In this document: positions 22,386-32,169 of the stretch, piece after piece
How positions within the stretch are numbered: the stretch's first letter is position 1
Layout of the letters: every line of letters begins with the position of its first letter
Source: Pomphorhynchus laevis
Lineage: Eukaryota; Acanthocephala; Palaeacanthocephala; Echinorhynchida; Pomphorhynchidae
Direction: 5' to 3'
Assembly: GCA_012934845.2 (NCBI GenBank)
Contig: WNNJ02003552.1
Location: 62,001-126,000 of the forward strand
DNA: 64,000 nucleotides
The notes under the pieces: model-generated
Databases searched by the model: none
What the model was told of the DNA's origin: nothing
What the model saw: the letters and a program-made list of their open reading frames with translations, nothing else
Made by a program: the position numbers and the translations under genes

Positions 22386-22955
22386 ATATATCTAGATATG
22401 AACATTAAATTAACATTAATTAAAACTACTATTAATTTATATCGTAAAGATGACATATTCATATTTAAAATATGCAAAAATATGTCGAAATATGTTATAA
22501 ATAGTTTCACTATATAATTAGTGAACAAATTTATCCAGAAAGCCTTATTCTTAACAAAACCAATATTAATGATAAAGAAGGTATATATCTAGATATAAAC
22601 ATTAAATTAACATTAACTAAAACTACTATTAATTTATATCGTAAAGATGACATATTTTAAATTTACAAGAAACATATTTTTGCATGAGCATTCATGCATA
22701 CCATATAATATAAAATATAATACATTAAATAATGAAATTTTAAGAATTGCAACAATATGTAATGATATTGGCTTTCTTCAAAATCATTTTAATAATTTAA
22801 TAGATACATATTTTAAACTAGGTTACTATAAAAATAACATCAAGCAGAAAATAGTAAAATATATAAATCAACACAATAATATAAAGAATAAATTTAAACT
22901 CTTAAGTGGGAAATTTTTGTGGATGGATAATAAACAATATGCTTTGTATTAGAAT
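22386..22955 (+). mobile_element. Naiad-like RT C-terminal fragment with internal duplication
   Basis: 22510-22950 encodes ISEQIYPESLILNKTN, INLYRKDD, then (frame 22647-22952) YFKFTRNIFLHEHSCIPYN, LQNHFNNLIDTYFKLGYYKN and LLSGKFLWMDNK. It is nearly identical to 12770-13183. A short repeat of the INIKLTLIKTTINLYRKDD part precedes it at 22386-22460. The element is truncated at its 5' side and runs into the tail at 22975. Confidence 0.78.
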
Positions 22956-22974
22956 AAGATACTATATAATCAAA

Positions 22975-23325
22975 TTTAATCAGAGGAAATACGTTCTTAG
23001 CACGTATTTGGTTTGGTGCTATGTTGGGTGGAGGAATTAGGGGCAGAAATCTGATAGTTTAGCAGTTCATTTTGATGACCTATAAACCTTATTATGATAC
23101 AACGTCTGTTATATATTACTCAAGTCATAAAAATTGACTTTTATTTTTAATTTCAATTTTAAATTTTAACTTGATATAAGTTATATAATGCCTTATTACA
23201 ATTATTTATAGTTATTTATTATCTAATTATTAAATTTTGATTTATTGATCTAGCATTTTTATTTTTTTATTTATTTATTTTATTATTTTATAATTATATC
23301 AAATACGTAGACTAGGATACTTATT
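22975..23325 (+). repeat. Naiad-like 3' tail, copy 3
   Basis: It starts CAGAGGAAATACGTTCTTAG, includes GGTGCTATGTTGGGTGGAGG and ends ATACGTAGACTAGGATACTT. It abuts, with no spacer, the acceptor-like TTATTTAG and ATG of the cecropin-like exon at 23336; the same junction occurs at 52205. Confidence 0.8.
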
Positions 23326-23335
23326 TATTTAGGAT

Positions 23336-23518
23336 ATGAGTACAGTTTATCAAGTTCTTCAAAATCGCGATAAAAGAGGATTAAAAAAGTTCAAGAAATC
23401 GATTAAGAAGAGACTCAGAAAATTGGAAGAATCGACGAAAAAACGAGCCAAGGAAGTAGAACAATATGGAAAGAAAGAGATCGCACCAGCAATTGTTGCA
23501 ACTTTATCGGGGAAATAA
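23336..23518 (+). CDS. Cecropin-like basic peptide precursor, copy A1
   Basis: The frame encodes 60 residues: MSTVYQVLQNRDKR, then GLKKFKKSIKKRLRKLEEST, KKRAKEVEQYGKKEIAP and AIVATLSGK. RDKR fits a furin-type processing site, releasing a 46-residue, strongly basic peptide. A basic amphipathic helix, an AP hinge and a hydrophobic C-terminal helix is the cecropin layout, and the KLEESTKKR segment resembles KKLENSAKKR of Ascaris cecropin P1. Cecropins permeabilise bacterial membranes; that function is inferred here. No signal peptide is in this exon; an acceptor-like TTATTTAG lies 5 bases before the ATG, and a candidate signal exon is at 20688. The upstream DNA is a PLE tail. A near-identical copy lies at 52223, with four or so residue changes. 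Confidence 0.68.
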   Translation: MSTVYQVLQNRDKRGLKKFKKSIKKRLRKLEESTKKRAKEVEQYGKKEIAPAIVATLSGK

Positions 23519-23799
23519 CCCAATGACAACCTATTTTCATAAAATATGTAACATTAAAAATACAATATACTCTAAGTATAATGACAATTCAAACAATCGA
23601 TATCATGAATCTTTGATATAAAACTTTTTCACTATATTTCTTCGTTCCTATAAATTTACAAATAATTATCCACTTTTTACTTAGTAAGCTTCTCATCGTC
23701 CGTTAATTATTAGTCAATTCAAAACATTTGACGTATATTTAAATTGAAATCATGTTTTACAACTTTAACATTGATCTCCTTGAAGTTTTACATTTACCC

Positions 23800-23912
23800 T
23801 AAAACGCGAACAATGAAACGACAAAGGAATGTACAGAAGAGAGCGAAAGAAGTTGGAGCAATTGAATAGAAAGCAATTGCGCCAAACCTAATCAAAATTA
23901 GCTTTTAATGTA
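23800..23912 (+). pseudogene. Decayed cecropin-like copy B1
   Basis: One frame reads RNVQKRAKEVGAIE, stop, KAIAPNLIKISF. This matches VQKRAKEVEKIGKDAIAPAV of the 42292 gene with an in-frame TAG replaced at the Gly/Lys position and a changed C-terminus. It lies 290 bp after gene A1; the partner at 52690-52800 has the same stop, so the gene died before the segment was duplicated. Confidence 0.7.
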
Positions 23913-23984
23913 TAATAATTTCAAGTGATATTATGCTTAAGCAAATTGTACGATGGAGATTTTATATATAAAATCTCGATGGAG

Positions 23985-23986
<2 letters not shown>

Positions 23987-24051
<65 letters not shown>
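23987..24051. repeat. (AT)n microsatellite
   Basis: About 32 AT units in a row. The duplicated segment at 52.8 kb lacks it and has ordinary sequence there, so the array expanded in this copy only. Confidence 0.95.
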
Positions 24052-24055
<4 letters not shown>

Positions 24056-24212
24056 CGGTATGGCATTATATACGACGTGTATTTAATTATTAAAATTATT
24101 AAATTGAATTTGTTTATTAAAAGCTTACAAATTCTTTATTAGAATATACTGTGAAAGTATACAAATTGTAACCGTCCTTATTGAATTAAGCAACACATAA
24201 AATTATGAAATT

Positions 24213-24506
24213 TATTTTAAAAGAGATTCGAGTATGTCGGTTCATATCATTGTGGAAAGAAGAAATAGCATCCGCCGACAGAGCATTGTTGTTAAAACCA
24301 ATATTTCGGTTTTAAAGCGAAACCAATTTCAAGGTAATTGTTTTAATTTGCTACTATCAAGAAAAATCTTTTGACCAGTTAAAACAATTTGAACCAATTT
24401 TCTTGATATTAGCAAATTAAAACAATTACCTTGAAAATGGTTTCGCTTGGAAACCGAAATATTGGTTTTAACAACAATGTTCTGTTGGCGGATGCCTTCT
24501 TTCAAC
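24213..24506. mobile_element. Non-autonomous foldback DNA transposon (MITE), 8-bp TSD
   Basis: Arms of about 100 bp (24268-24370 and 24395-24497) are inverted copies: GCATCCGCCGACAGAGCATT on the left, and on the right the reverse complement of GCATCCGCCAACAGAACATT. ATGAAATT occurs at 24205-24212 and 24507-24514 as a target-site duplication. The related segment at 53060 has a single ATGAAATT with no insert, an empty site. An 8-bp duplication fits hAT or related superfamilies. The outermost 40 bp on the left is not matched on the right. No transposase is encoded. Confidence 0.75.
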
Positions 24507-25089
24507 ATGAAATTAATTTTTATCTAAGATAATGATTTCTGAAAAAGTAAAATTCAAATTAATTAAATTATATAATAAATTATAATTATATTTAAATAAT
24601 ATAAATAATATTATAATTTAATTATCTTTAGTAAGCATTCAATATGACGACAAATGTTTTTTGCATAATAAACTCAAGTAACAAGTTATTATTAATTATA
24701 ATATTATTAATATTAATAATACTCAACAAGCTAGATTTTCTAAGAATAAAATTTTCTTGATAGGTGATAAGTAATTAGACTTTTTTAAACTTTGTAAAAA
24801 ATTAACTTTGAATTAAAAATACGTTAAGGAGAAATATTATTATTAAAAAATATTGATTTATCTTCATCTCTGTAATAATTCAATTTTTTATTTGAAAAAG
24901 TTAAATTAATAAAAAAAACTCGATTATAATCTAAAAATTATATTTCTATAAGACGTAACAAGCCACTAGATATTTCTGATTTTCAATCATTTTTTAATTT
25001 GTATATTATATTAGAGATTATATTATTTTAATCTTTTATATTAGAGATATTATTATAAATAATATAATATGCTAGGTATTCTTGAAAAC

Positions 25090-25165
25090 TAGAAGTAAAC
25101 TTGAAAACTGGAAAATTCGGTGCATAAGAGAGCGAGGCAATTGCAGAGTCGATATTTGCTGCAGT
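25090..25165 (+). pseudogene. Decayed cecropin-like copy C1
   Basis: GGAAAATTCGGTGCATAAGAGAG and the following bases match the LENSVQKRA to AIAPAVVAAV part of the 42292 gene (AAAACTCGGTGCAGAAGAGAG), with stops and an internal deletion. Equivalent decayed copies lie at 39040 and 53610. Confidence 0.6.
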
Positions 25166-25629
25166 TAAACTTTTATAAAATATTAAAGAAAGTTATAAAT
25201 TATTTATACAATAGTTATATTAAACGACTAATAAAAATGTTTTTATGTGCTTTATCATTTTGATTCTTATAGTTATTATTTGAAACAAAATTATTTAAAT
25301 TGTATTTTCAATTAAATGTTTTAAGTTAATTTAATTTAAACATATAAAGTGTTAATTTAAAATAATAAATTATTTTAAGAACAGAATTCTCAAATGATAA
25401 ATGATGAACATAAAAGTACGAAACCTAAAACAAGAAAATTAATTTTAATGATCTTAATGCTTTGTTAAATTCGGAACCACATTTTTTAATAAATTGTAAA
25501 ACATACAGCTTATAAAAAAGAAAATAATCGGAAGTTTAGTTAGAAACCAATTTGAACAAAAATATATTCAATTTGTGTTTTAAATGTATAAGCAGTTATT
25601 TAATATACGAATAATTAATCTATTTTTGG

Positions 25630-25915
25630 TTACTTGAAGACTTCAGATCGAGCGTAGATCTACAGATTACAGAACTTAGGTTAGAAACTGATAGCGCAAA
25701 TAGGGTTCAAACGACTTCGTCGTTGTGTGCCAAGGTATGTGGTAAGAATTAATGAGGTAATGATATCGTATCTGACTTCGTACGCGATATCACATAGTGT
25801 GATCTAGCAAAATTAACTAAGATAAATAAAATAATCCATCGAAGAATCATAAGCACTTATTTAATGATTTCCTAATTATATCAGTGTTAAATATAAAGAA
25901 TGATTCGAAGGCATC
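25630..25915 (+). repeat. SINE-like sequence joined to a short inverted-repeat element
   Basis: AGATCGAGCGTAGATCTACA, then AGGGTTCAAACGACTTC, resembles a diverged tRNA-like head with a B box; related sequence occurs at 58160-58300. It is followed by GATCTAGCAAAATTAACTAA and TATCAGTGTTAAATA, which match the AGCAAACTTGATT/CATCAGTGTTATA-type repeat at 44930-45020 and 58360-58440. Confidence 0.45.
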
Positions 25916-25929
25916 TCGCGAAATGCGGT

Positions 25930-27190
25930 TTTAACAAAAGGTGAGAAAATTAGAAGACTTAAAGAATTTGTATACAGCTAATGCGTAAAAAAATCATAAA
26001 TTTTTGATTATTCGTATATATTTTTGATTATTTGTATAGTGAGCTTTGACATCAAAAGAATTAAATAAAAAATTATTTTTTCATACATTTTTGATTATTC
26101 CAATATTCATTTTCAAGTGCTATGTCTTTAGATTAAGAAGAAAAAGTAAAAAACAATAAAAAAAAGCAATAAACCAACGATGAAATATAAATATAAAACT
26201 CCACCAGTTTGATAGCTGTATTTCTAAAGAATTGCGTTTATTATTAATGCAATTCTACGATCAATACAATTTCCAAATGTGGTTTTTATTTAGGTTGTTT
26301 AATCATTTAATTTTTCATTATACATTTTGTAGAAAGATTTATAGCTCATTCAGAAAACCTACCTTACATTAACTTGAATCTTTCAAAGTCAAGTTATAAG
26401 AGCAAACACTTTTAAGTGCACGAAAAAGCTAAATTGTTACTTAATTTTTTAGAGAATTAATATTAAATATGCTACAGTTGGTTCAAGTATCAAACGTTAG
26501 TAAAGTCATGTAATTGTTTACGATTTTAGACCAATGTTGAACAAGAAAATACATAAACGTGATATGTTGCTATATTTGTGACTGATTATAAATGCTCCAT
26601 AAAGGGACCTCTTAAAAAACTGATGTTATAAATTAACTTGTGCGATTTAATTTCTGTATGTACATGTTTGTGTCTTAAGATGTGTATAGTGCAATGATAT
26701 TTTAGTATTGCACCAAATTTGCCACTTCAGAAGTACTGATAAAAACACTTCAATTCTCTCTTATTTTGATAAATGATCACAATTTATTTTTCTTCGTCCG
26801 AGAAACTGAAAAAAAATAACTTAATTTCCGATAATAATTACTGCTTGAACATTACAAACTGAAAATAAAGAAATTTTTTATAAACTTTAAAAGTAAATTA
26901 AAGATAATTTGAAATTATTTTTCATAACTTCATTTAATTATCATTTAAAGCGGAACGATAAAAGAAGAATTTAACCTCAACCCGTGTGCTACATTACCAT
27001 TTATTCGACCCAATATTACAAAGAATATAAGAACTCTTAAAATACAGCTCATTAAATTTGTTAATTACTACAAAAATAATAAAGATTGTAGGAGTCAGAA
27101 ATCTAAATAAAATTCAGTTACTTAATATAGACAAAAAATATTATCTATACCGTTTAAACAGATATATTTTTAGGAAAATGCTGCATGACT
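25930..27190. other. AT-rich spacer
   Basis: No gene or matching repeat was seen. Open frames here are short and of low complexity. Confidence 0.35.
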
Positions 27191-27202
27191 TTGTTCTTTG
27201 TT

Positions 27203-27400
27203 TTAACGAGCGACACCTACTACAATTGACGGAGCTAAATTTTTCTTTACTTGATTTTCAACTTCTTTATACCGCTTCTTTGTGGACTTTCTTAGTTTTT
27301 TAAATCGCTTCTTAAATGACCTTTTTATTTTTTCCAACTCCTTTTGTCACGTTGACGACCGTATTGTGATCGTAGTTGCTGACTATGTGATTCCACCTTT
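27203..27400 (-). pseudogene. Divergent cecropin-like peptide on the opposite strand
   Basis: On the minus strand one frame reads VESHSQQLRSQYGRQRDKR and SWKK; after a single-base shift in an A-run near 27325 the next frame reads IKRSFKKRFKKLRKSTKKRY, KEVENQVKKNLAPSIVVGVA and R before TAA (27203-27205). The RDKR site, the KKLRKSTKKRxKEVE core and the AP hinge match the genes at 23336 and 42292, with many changes. SW at the mature N-terminus is as in cecropin P1. Apart from the one frameshift it looks intact, so it may be a recent pseudogene or hold an assembly indel. No signal exon was found to its right. Confidence 0.6.
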
Positions 27401-27479
27401 TCACAAAATAGACAAGATAATTAAATACTTTTTATTTAATAAAATTGATAAAATTGAAAAAATTAAAAAAATATTATAG

Positions 27480-28330
27480 ACCAAATTGCGACCAAATGTT
27501 TACTCTTCCACAAAAAATATTTGTTGAAGGTTAAAAATGTATATTCAACTACTGAATATTAATAAGATCGTTAATTAATAAAATTACTTAACCGATAACT
27601 GTACAGATTTGGAGTCATCGGCAGCAGCAAGCCTAGATTGTTAGGAAATTAAGTTGGAAATAACAGTGTCGTCAAATTGGGATCTCGTAGTAACGTTGAA
27701 TAATAGTAAAGGAGGGAACATTATGAATCGTCAAGTGTATACTTGTAAGCTGCTGGGTATCGTAATATATCAATACGATTAAGAGGTCATGATTTTTTAT
27801 TACATCCAGTCCCCGGTACGATCGGGTGTTTGTTATAGCTATGTTACGTAAGGATTAAAAACTATGTTACGTAAGGATAAAGGGTTTTCCAATTATTAAT
27901 TATTAATTTTAATATGTTATAATATAATACATAATATCTTTACAAAAGTATGTGTTAATATTTTTATATCGTTATACAAATACAAAAATAAGGAAATCAC
28001 ACAATAAGTTCTAAAACGAAACAACACTGGAAACTTCGCCATTGCTGGTTTTAAATTAATTTAATAAAAGAACATCATGGTATGTTGCTATCCTAGGAGA
28101 AAATTATTTAAACGTGTAAATTATATAAATATTATATGATATGAACCTGCAAATTATATAAAAAGGTTAATTTACGATTGCATTAATTCTTACCTTTTCA
28201 TCGTGTATTTTTGGTTTAATTAAACTTGCAGCCGGACTAAGATTGGGGCCACCAGTCGGTATTAGCAAATTTTCGGATCTCTAATTTAAATAAAATTTAA
28301 CTGTTTTATAGACATTAAATTACCAATACG
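27480..28330. other. Spacer, no recognised feature
   Basis: AT-rich with a slightly more balanced patch at 27600-27850. Apart from the short repeated GCTATGTTACGTAAGGAT / ACTATGTTACGTAAGGAT near 27840-27885 nothing stands out. Confidence 0.35.
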
Positions 28331-28339
28331 TGAGTATTT

Positions 28340-28560
28340 ATTAATTCTCCTGTTGATCCTAATACAGGAGATCGCTAAATAAATGATTGAAGTTGGTAAG
28401 TTAATTATAATTATCACTAGTCCCTTAAAGTAAATTTTAGAATTTTGTAAATATCACATTCAATAATTATTGAGTAAATGTAAACAAGAATTTGTACTTA
28501 CGAATCTGCTACGAACACAATAATATAAAGAAAAGAAGAATGTCAATGTTGGATGAAGTA
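28340..28560 (-). repeat. Duplicated segment with a conserved splice-donor context
   Basis: This is the reverse complement of about 46080-46290 and 61770-61980. On its minus strand all three share TGTTCGTAGCAGATT followed by GTAAGTAC, a strong splice donor. Here an open minus frame (28663-28460) leads into it. This could be an exon end of an unidentified gene that travels with the micro-intron peptide gene. Coding potential was not convincing. Confidence 0.45.
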
Positions 28561-28770
28561 GAGAGTAACAATCTATACAATGTGATTGTTGTTGTAATTG
28601 TTGTTTGCTGCCTTTCGCTGTCAGAAAAGAAAGGACATTGCGTAATGAAATACGAAAGAACATTGTATTTATAGTATCGATACGGAAGACACGTGACTAC
28701 GTTGGATATAGCCGTAATGTCAAAAAAATGAGAAAACAAGCAAGGGAAAAAAGCTTATAAAGGATTATTA

Positions 28771-29461
28771 TTACCAGCGACTAGGTAAGTCGGCCGGGTT
28801 CTCCTTTGTAGATATCCATTCTGTAGGAGTACCATGCAGCTCTTGCAAGAACAGGTTGCCCATTGGCCCTGTTTTTAACTTGTCACTTTTTAACAGAATG
28901 ATATATACCCATATTATCGGTGCATATCTTAGCGTTTGGTTATAGTTGATTACCACACCAAGAGGCTAATAATTCTGCTTGGAAGATTGGGATTTCATAT
29001 GGCAAATGATAAAAGATTATAAAAAATTTCATATGGTAAATGAAGGGGATTGCTTCATATGTGAAGCAATCCCCTTCCGCTGCAACTATCCCAATTTGTG
29101 AATTGGTGGCATCCACGAAGATTTTTTCATGGGATGTCTTAGTTGCTTTTGGTAGTGTTATTGGCGGCTTATCAATAAGCCATTCCAAAAACCAGGACTG
29201 CCACGGCTCATCCTGATATAACAATTTGTGCGCTGTGTAGAAAAAAGGGAGATAGTAGTTTATCAATCCCCTTAAACGCATCCCGTTACGACTGTCAATG
29301 AAAGGTCTCAATATCTTCAGATACGCCACAGCCTCGCGGAAACGAGATAGCGCATATGGTGATATATCGACTCCAGACTTAAAAAGTGACCTCTTAAGAA
29401 AGTTATATTTCTTTTTGGTCACATGAAGCACTTCTCTTTGTTTAGAGAGAGTTCCCCACAT
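28771..29461 (-). mobile_element. Retrovirus-like RNase H fossil
   Basis: Minus frames encode the region after a reverse transcriptase and an RNase H-like domain: RLRGLINYYLPFF, KIFVDATNSQIGIV, PIFQAELLASWCG and WISTKENPADLPSR. These match the RT connection, the first catalytic Asp region, the AEL block and the NPAD..SR ending of RNase H in LTR-type or related reverse-transcribing elements. It is a short remnant with several breaks and no visible terminal repeats. The family (LTR group, DIRS or hepadna-like) cannot be settled from this piece; it looks old. Confidence 0.55.
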
Positions 29462-29816
29462 TTGAAGAGCTTCTTAACTGATAAATCTAATTTTTCTTTA
29501 GAGTTAAGTGACATGATCATATCATCTATATGAGTCTATGCTTATACTCCTGCTGAGCGGGTACTAATTCTTTAGTGGAATAAATTCGATCCAGATGTAA
29601 ACTCAGAATCTACATCGGAAATTTTTTATAAAATATAATAATAAATATATTTTAAATATTTATTATTAATCATATAATAAATGCATTAGAAATATTATTA
29701 TATATTTAATATAAAATATTTTTCTTATTAATAAATTCAAATATTACAAAATGAATATATTATTATGTATTTATTATTAATTAATATATTTTACTTTATT
29801 TTTCTTTTTATTTGCA

Positions 29817-29972
29817 GAATTCCTCGTCGCTGTCAGTTTTCCTCATCTTCGTGCTCGTCATCTTGAGGTATTCGGTAAAATCAAAGAATCTCTTTTTCTC
29901 CGTGACACCTCGTTAATTGTCTCCTGTTGTTCAGTTTCTGTAGTTAATGCCGTGAGGTTTCGTCGTCCCAGG
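29817..29972 (-). pseudogene. Second copy of the calmodulin-derived fusion segment
   Basis: On the minus strand it reads [17 protein letters not shown], then (shifted frame) [20 protein letters not shown]. It matches 2333-2490 closely at the DNA level (TGAGGTATTCGGTA, ATGCCGTGAGG, TCGTCGTCCCA). Both copies share residues not found in calmodulin ([14 protein letters not shown]), so they descend from one already diverged calmodulin-like sequence. It is about 155 bp long with at least one frameshift and is set in AT-rich DNA; no LINE sequence adjoins it. Its left flank (29750-29810) resembles 345-400. Confidence 0.75.
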
Positions 29973-29974
29973 TT

Positions 29975-30230
29975 AAATTATTAATTAGAATTTATTTAAT
30001 TTATTAACTATAATTTATTAATTATATAATAAATATATTAGTAAATAAATATAAATATATTACTAAATAAATAAATTAATAAAAAAAATTATTATATTTA
30101 TTAATAAATATATTAATAAATATAATTATTAATTATAAATATATTAATAAATATAATTATTAATTATAAATATATTAATAAATAAATATATATAAATATA
30201 TATATACTGTCAGATGTCTCTGGATGGCCC
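29975..30230. other. Low-complexity TAATAAAT-rich DNA
   Basis: Repeats of AATTATTAATTATAAATATA-like units; no other content. Confidence 0.7.
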
Positions 30231-30304
30231 GTTGTAAGTTTTGTCTGAGTCAACTAAACTAGGTGGTGACACCGAAAAAGCACCGTTAAAAATTATGGCT
30301 TAAA

Positions 30305-31646
30305 AGTTACATGTACTCAACCATATTGAAAAAATACGTAAGTACTAATGATTTCACTTTTAGATTTTTTAAATGTAACAGAAAAAATTGTATAGTTTGT
30401 GATGTTATAAATAATAATAATTGTATCATAAGTAATACGACAAACAAATGTTTTTCATTAAATATTAATAATAATTGTAACTGCAATACCGCAGTTGTAG
30501 TGTATCTTATACAATGTACAAGTGGATTGCAATATATAGGAAAAACATCAAATGTTAAAAACTAGGTTTAGGCAACACATATATAATATACAGCATAATA
30601 GTCAAACTATATTTCATAAACATATGAGATTAATAGGACATGATATTAAAAACTGTAAATTATTTATTTTAGAACATATTATCGAAGAAAACATTTTAAT
30701 ATTAAATCAAAAACTATTAGAAAAAGAAGATTTTTGGATTAAAACGCTTAATTCCATGTACCCATTAGGATTGAATGACGTGGTACAAGGAATTGGCAGA
30801 AGTAGTATAATACATAATAAACAACTATATTATAATAATCCGGTTAAACGCAAACCAAGAAGTCATGGTGATAAAAGGAATAGGAAAAATAGAGTTAAAA
30901 ATATTAAAAAAGATATGTATATAAATGAACAATTAGAAATATTAAAACAACTTTTAAGTGATAATAAGCTAAAAGATCTTTATGTAAATATAAGAAGTTT
31001 TTCTAAAGATATCGTATGTTCAATAAATCAAAAATTAATTAACGACTATGATAGGCTAAGTTGTATAATAGACAGTTATTGTAATACAAAATACTATAAT
31101 CGTACAATAAATGTTAATAATAACAATAGAAAATATGCATTAACCATAAACTTCATTAATAAATGTATAGATAACATAAATATAGCCGGACTTTTAAATA
31201 ATTCTAAAAGTAAAGAAATAATAGGGTCAGATTTAAGTAAATATATTCCTAAAATAAGGTATAAACTCCTACCACCATTAGGACGAAAAATTTATAATTA
31301 TAATAAAGAATTAAAATCAATATGTAACGATAATATTAGAAACATAATGGAAACAGAATGCAATTGTAAAAATCTTAGTTTTGATAAAATAAATGAACAT
31401 ATATGTACCCGTAAACTAGAATTAATTGAAAATTGTGAATTAAGAAAGCTGCTATCAAAAGGGTATAAATATAGATTAAATAATAACAACGACAAAAATA
31501 AAATTTACAATTCGTTATATAATAACTTAAATGATTACTTTAGTAAGCTGAGTAATAGTGAAAGCTCGAATATATCTAAGATATATGAAATTAAAAATAA
31601 AATGAAAATAACAAACAATTATAAAAGCAAAGATAAAAAGTCTTAA
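30305..31646 (+). mobile_element. Naiad-type PLE, N-terminal zinc-finger and GIY-YIG half
   Basis: The frame at 30311-30565 has a Cys cluster (FFKCNRKNCIVCDVINNNNC) and then the GIY-YIG start (VVYLIQCTSGLQYIGKTSN). After a frameshift near 30560, 30552-31646 continues with TRFRQHIYNIQHNS and LLEKEDFWIKTLNSMYPLGL (the catalytic-Glu part). It then has basic and linker regions, and the RT-leading block CNCKNLSFDKINEHICT, LRKLLSKGYKYRLNN (as in PLEs where LLxKGPxFRE precedes the RT). An endonuclease before the RT is the diagnostic order of the Naiad/Chlamys PLEs. The RT itself is missing here; fragments of a matching one are at 12290 and 22386. Very A-rich codon use is shared by all pieces. Confidence 0.78.
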
Positions 31647-31928
31647 GTTTGATAAAATAAATGAACATATATGCACTAATAATTTAAAATTAATTGAAAA
31701 TTGTGAATTAATAAAGCTGCTATCAAAAGGGTATAAATATAGATTAAATAATAACAGCGACAAAAATAAAATTTACAATTCGTTATATAATAACTTAAAT
31801 GATTACTTTAGTAAGCTGATTAATAGTGAAAGCTCGAATATATCTAAGATAAAAATTTGGAAAGATTATACATTTGATAAAATTAAAAATAAAATAAAAA
31901 TAACAAACAATTATGTAGCTGGCTTATA
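31381..31928 (+). repeat. Internal tandem duplication in the Naiad-type ORF
   Basis: 31381-31632 is repeated at 31649-31923 (GATAAAATAAATGAACATAT, GCTGCTATCAAAAGGGTATA). The second unit is slightly longer: it includes WKDYTFDKIKNKIKITNNY and ends VAGL, stop. The duplication doubles the LSKGYKYRLNN module just before where the RT would begin. Confidence 0.8.
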
Positions 31929-32078
31929 ATGCGAAAGTCACCTTGTGTGACCTAGCAAAGGTCACACCTAGTGGTGTGTCAAACTGTATTCCAGGATCAA
32001 TCATGATACTACTATATATTTGGTAAAATGAATAACTGGTGGTTGAAAGATAAAAAAAATACAATTTATTTCTTACTA

Positions 32079-32107
32079 GTTTCGCTTTTTCCAAAGCTTT
32101 ATCAAAG
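32079..32107 (-). ncRNA. Degenerate hammerhead ribozyme core, PLE-B
   Basis: On the minus strand: TTTGATAA, a GCTTT-GGAA-AAAGC stem II, GAAAC and then TAGTA. This fits the hammerhead order CUGAUGA, stem II, GAAA with substitutions in the first box. Hammerheads in the terminal repeats of PLEs are established. It sits 3' of the PLE-B endonuclease, where it belongs. Confidence 0.55.
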
Positions 32108-32169
32108 AACAAATTATTCATATCACAAACTTAGCATCAGTCATATATGAAAAATCAGAAAAAATCATA

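Noticed and set aside
27058-27479. Two plus-strand open frames
   Set aside because: They are the antisense of the cecropin-like peptide on the minus strand and A/T-rich flanks.
28492-28674. Plus-strand ORF with a hydrophobic VVVIVVCC run
   Set aside because: It lies antisense to the donor-context block and is not conserved in the other two copies of that block.
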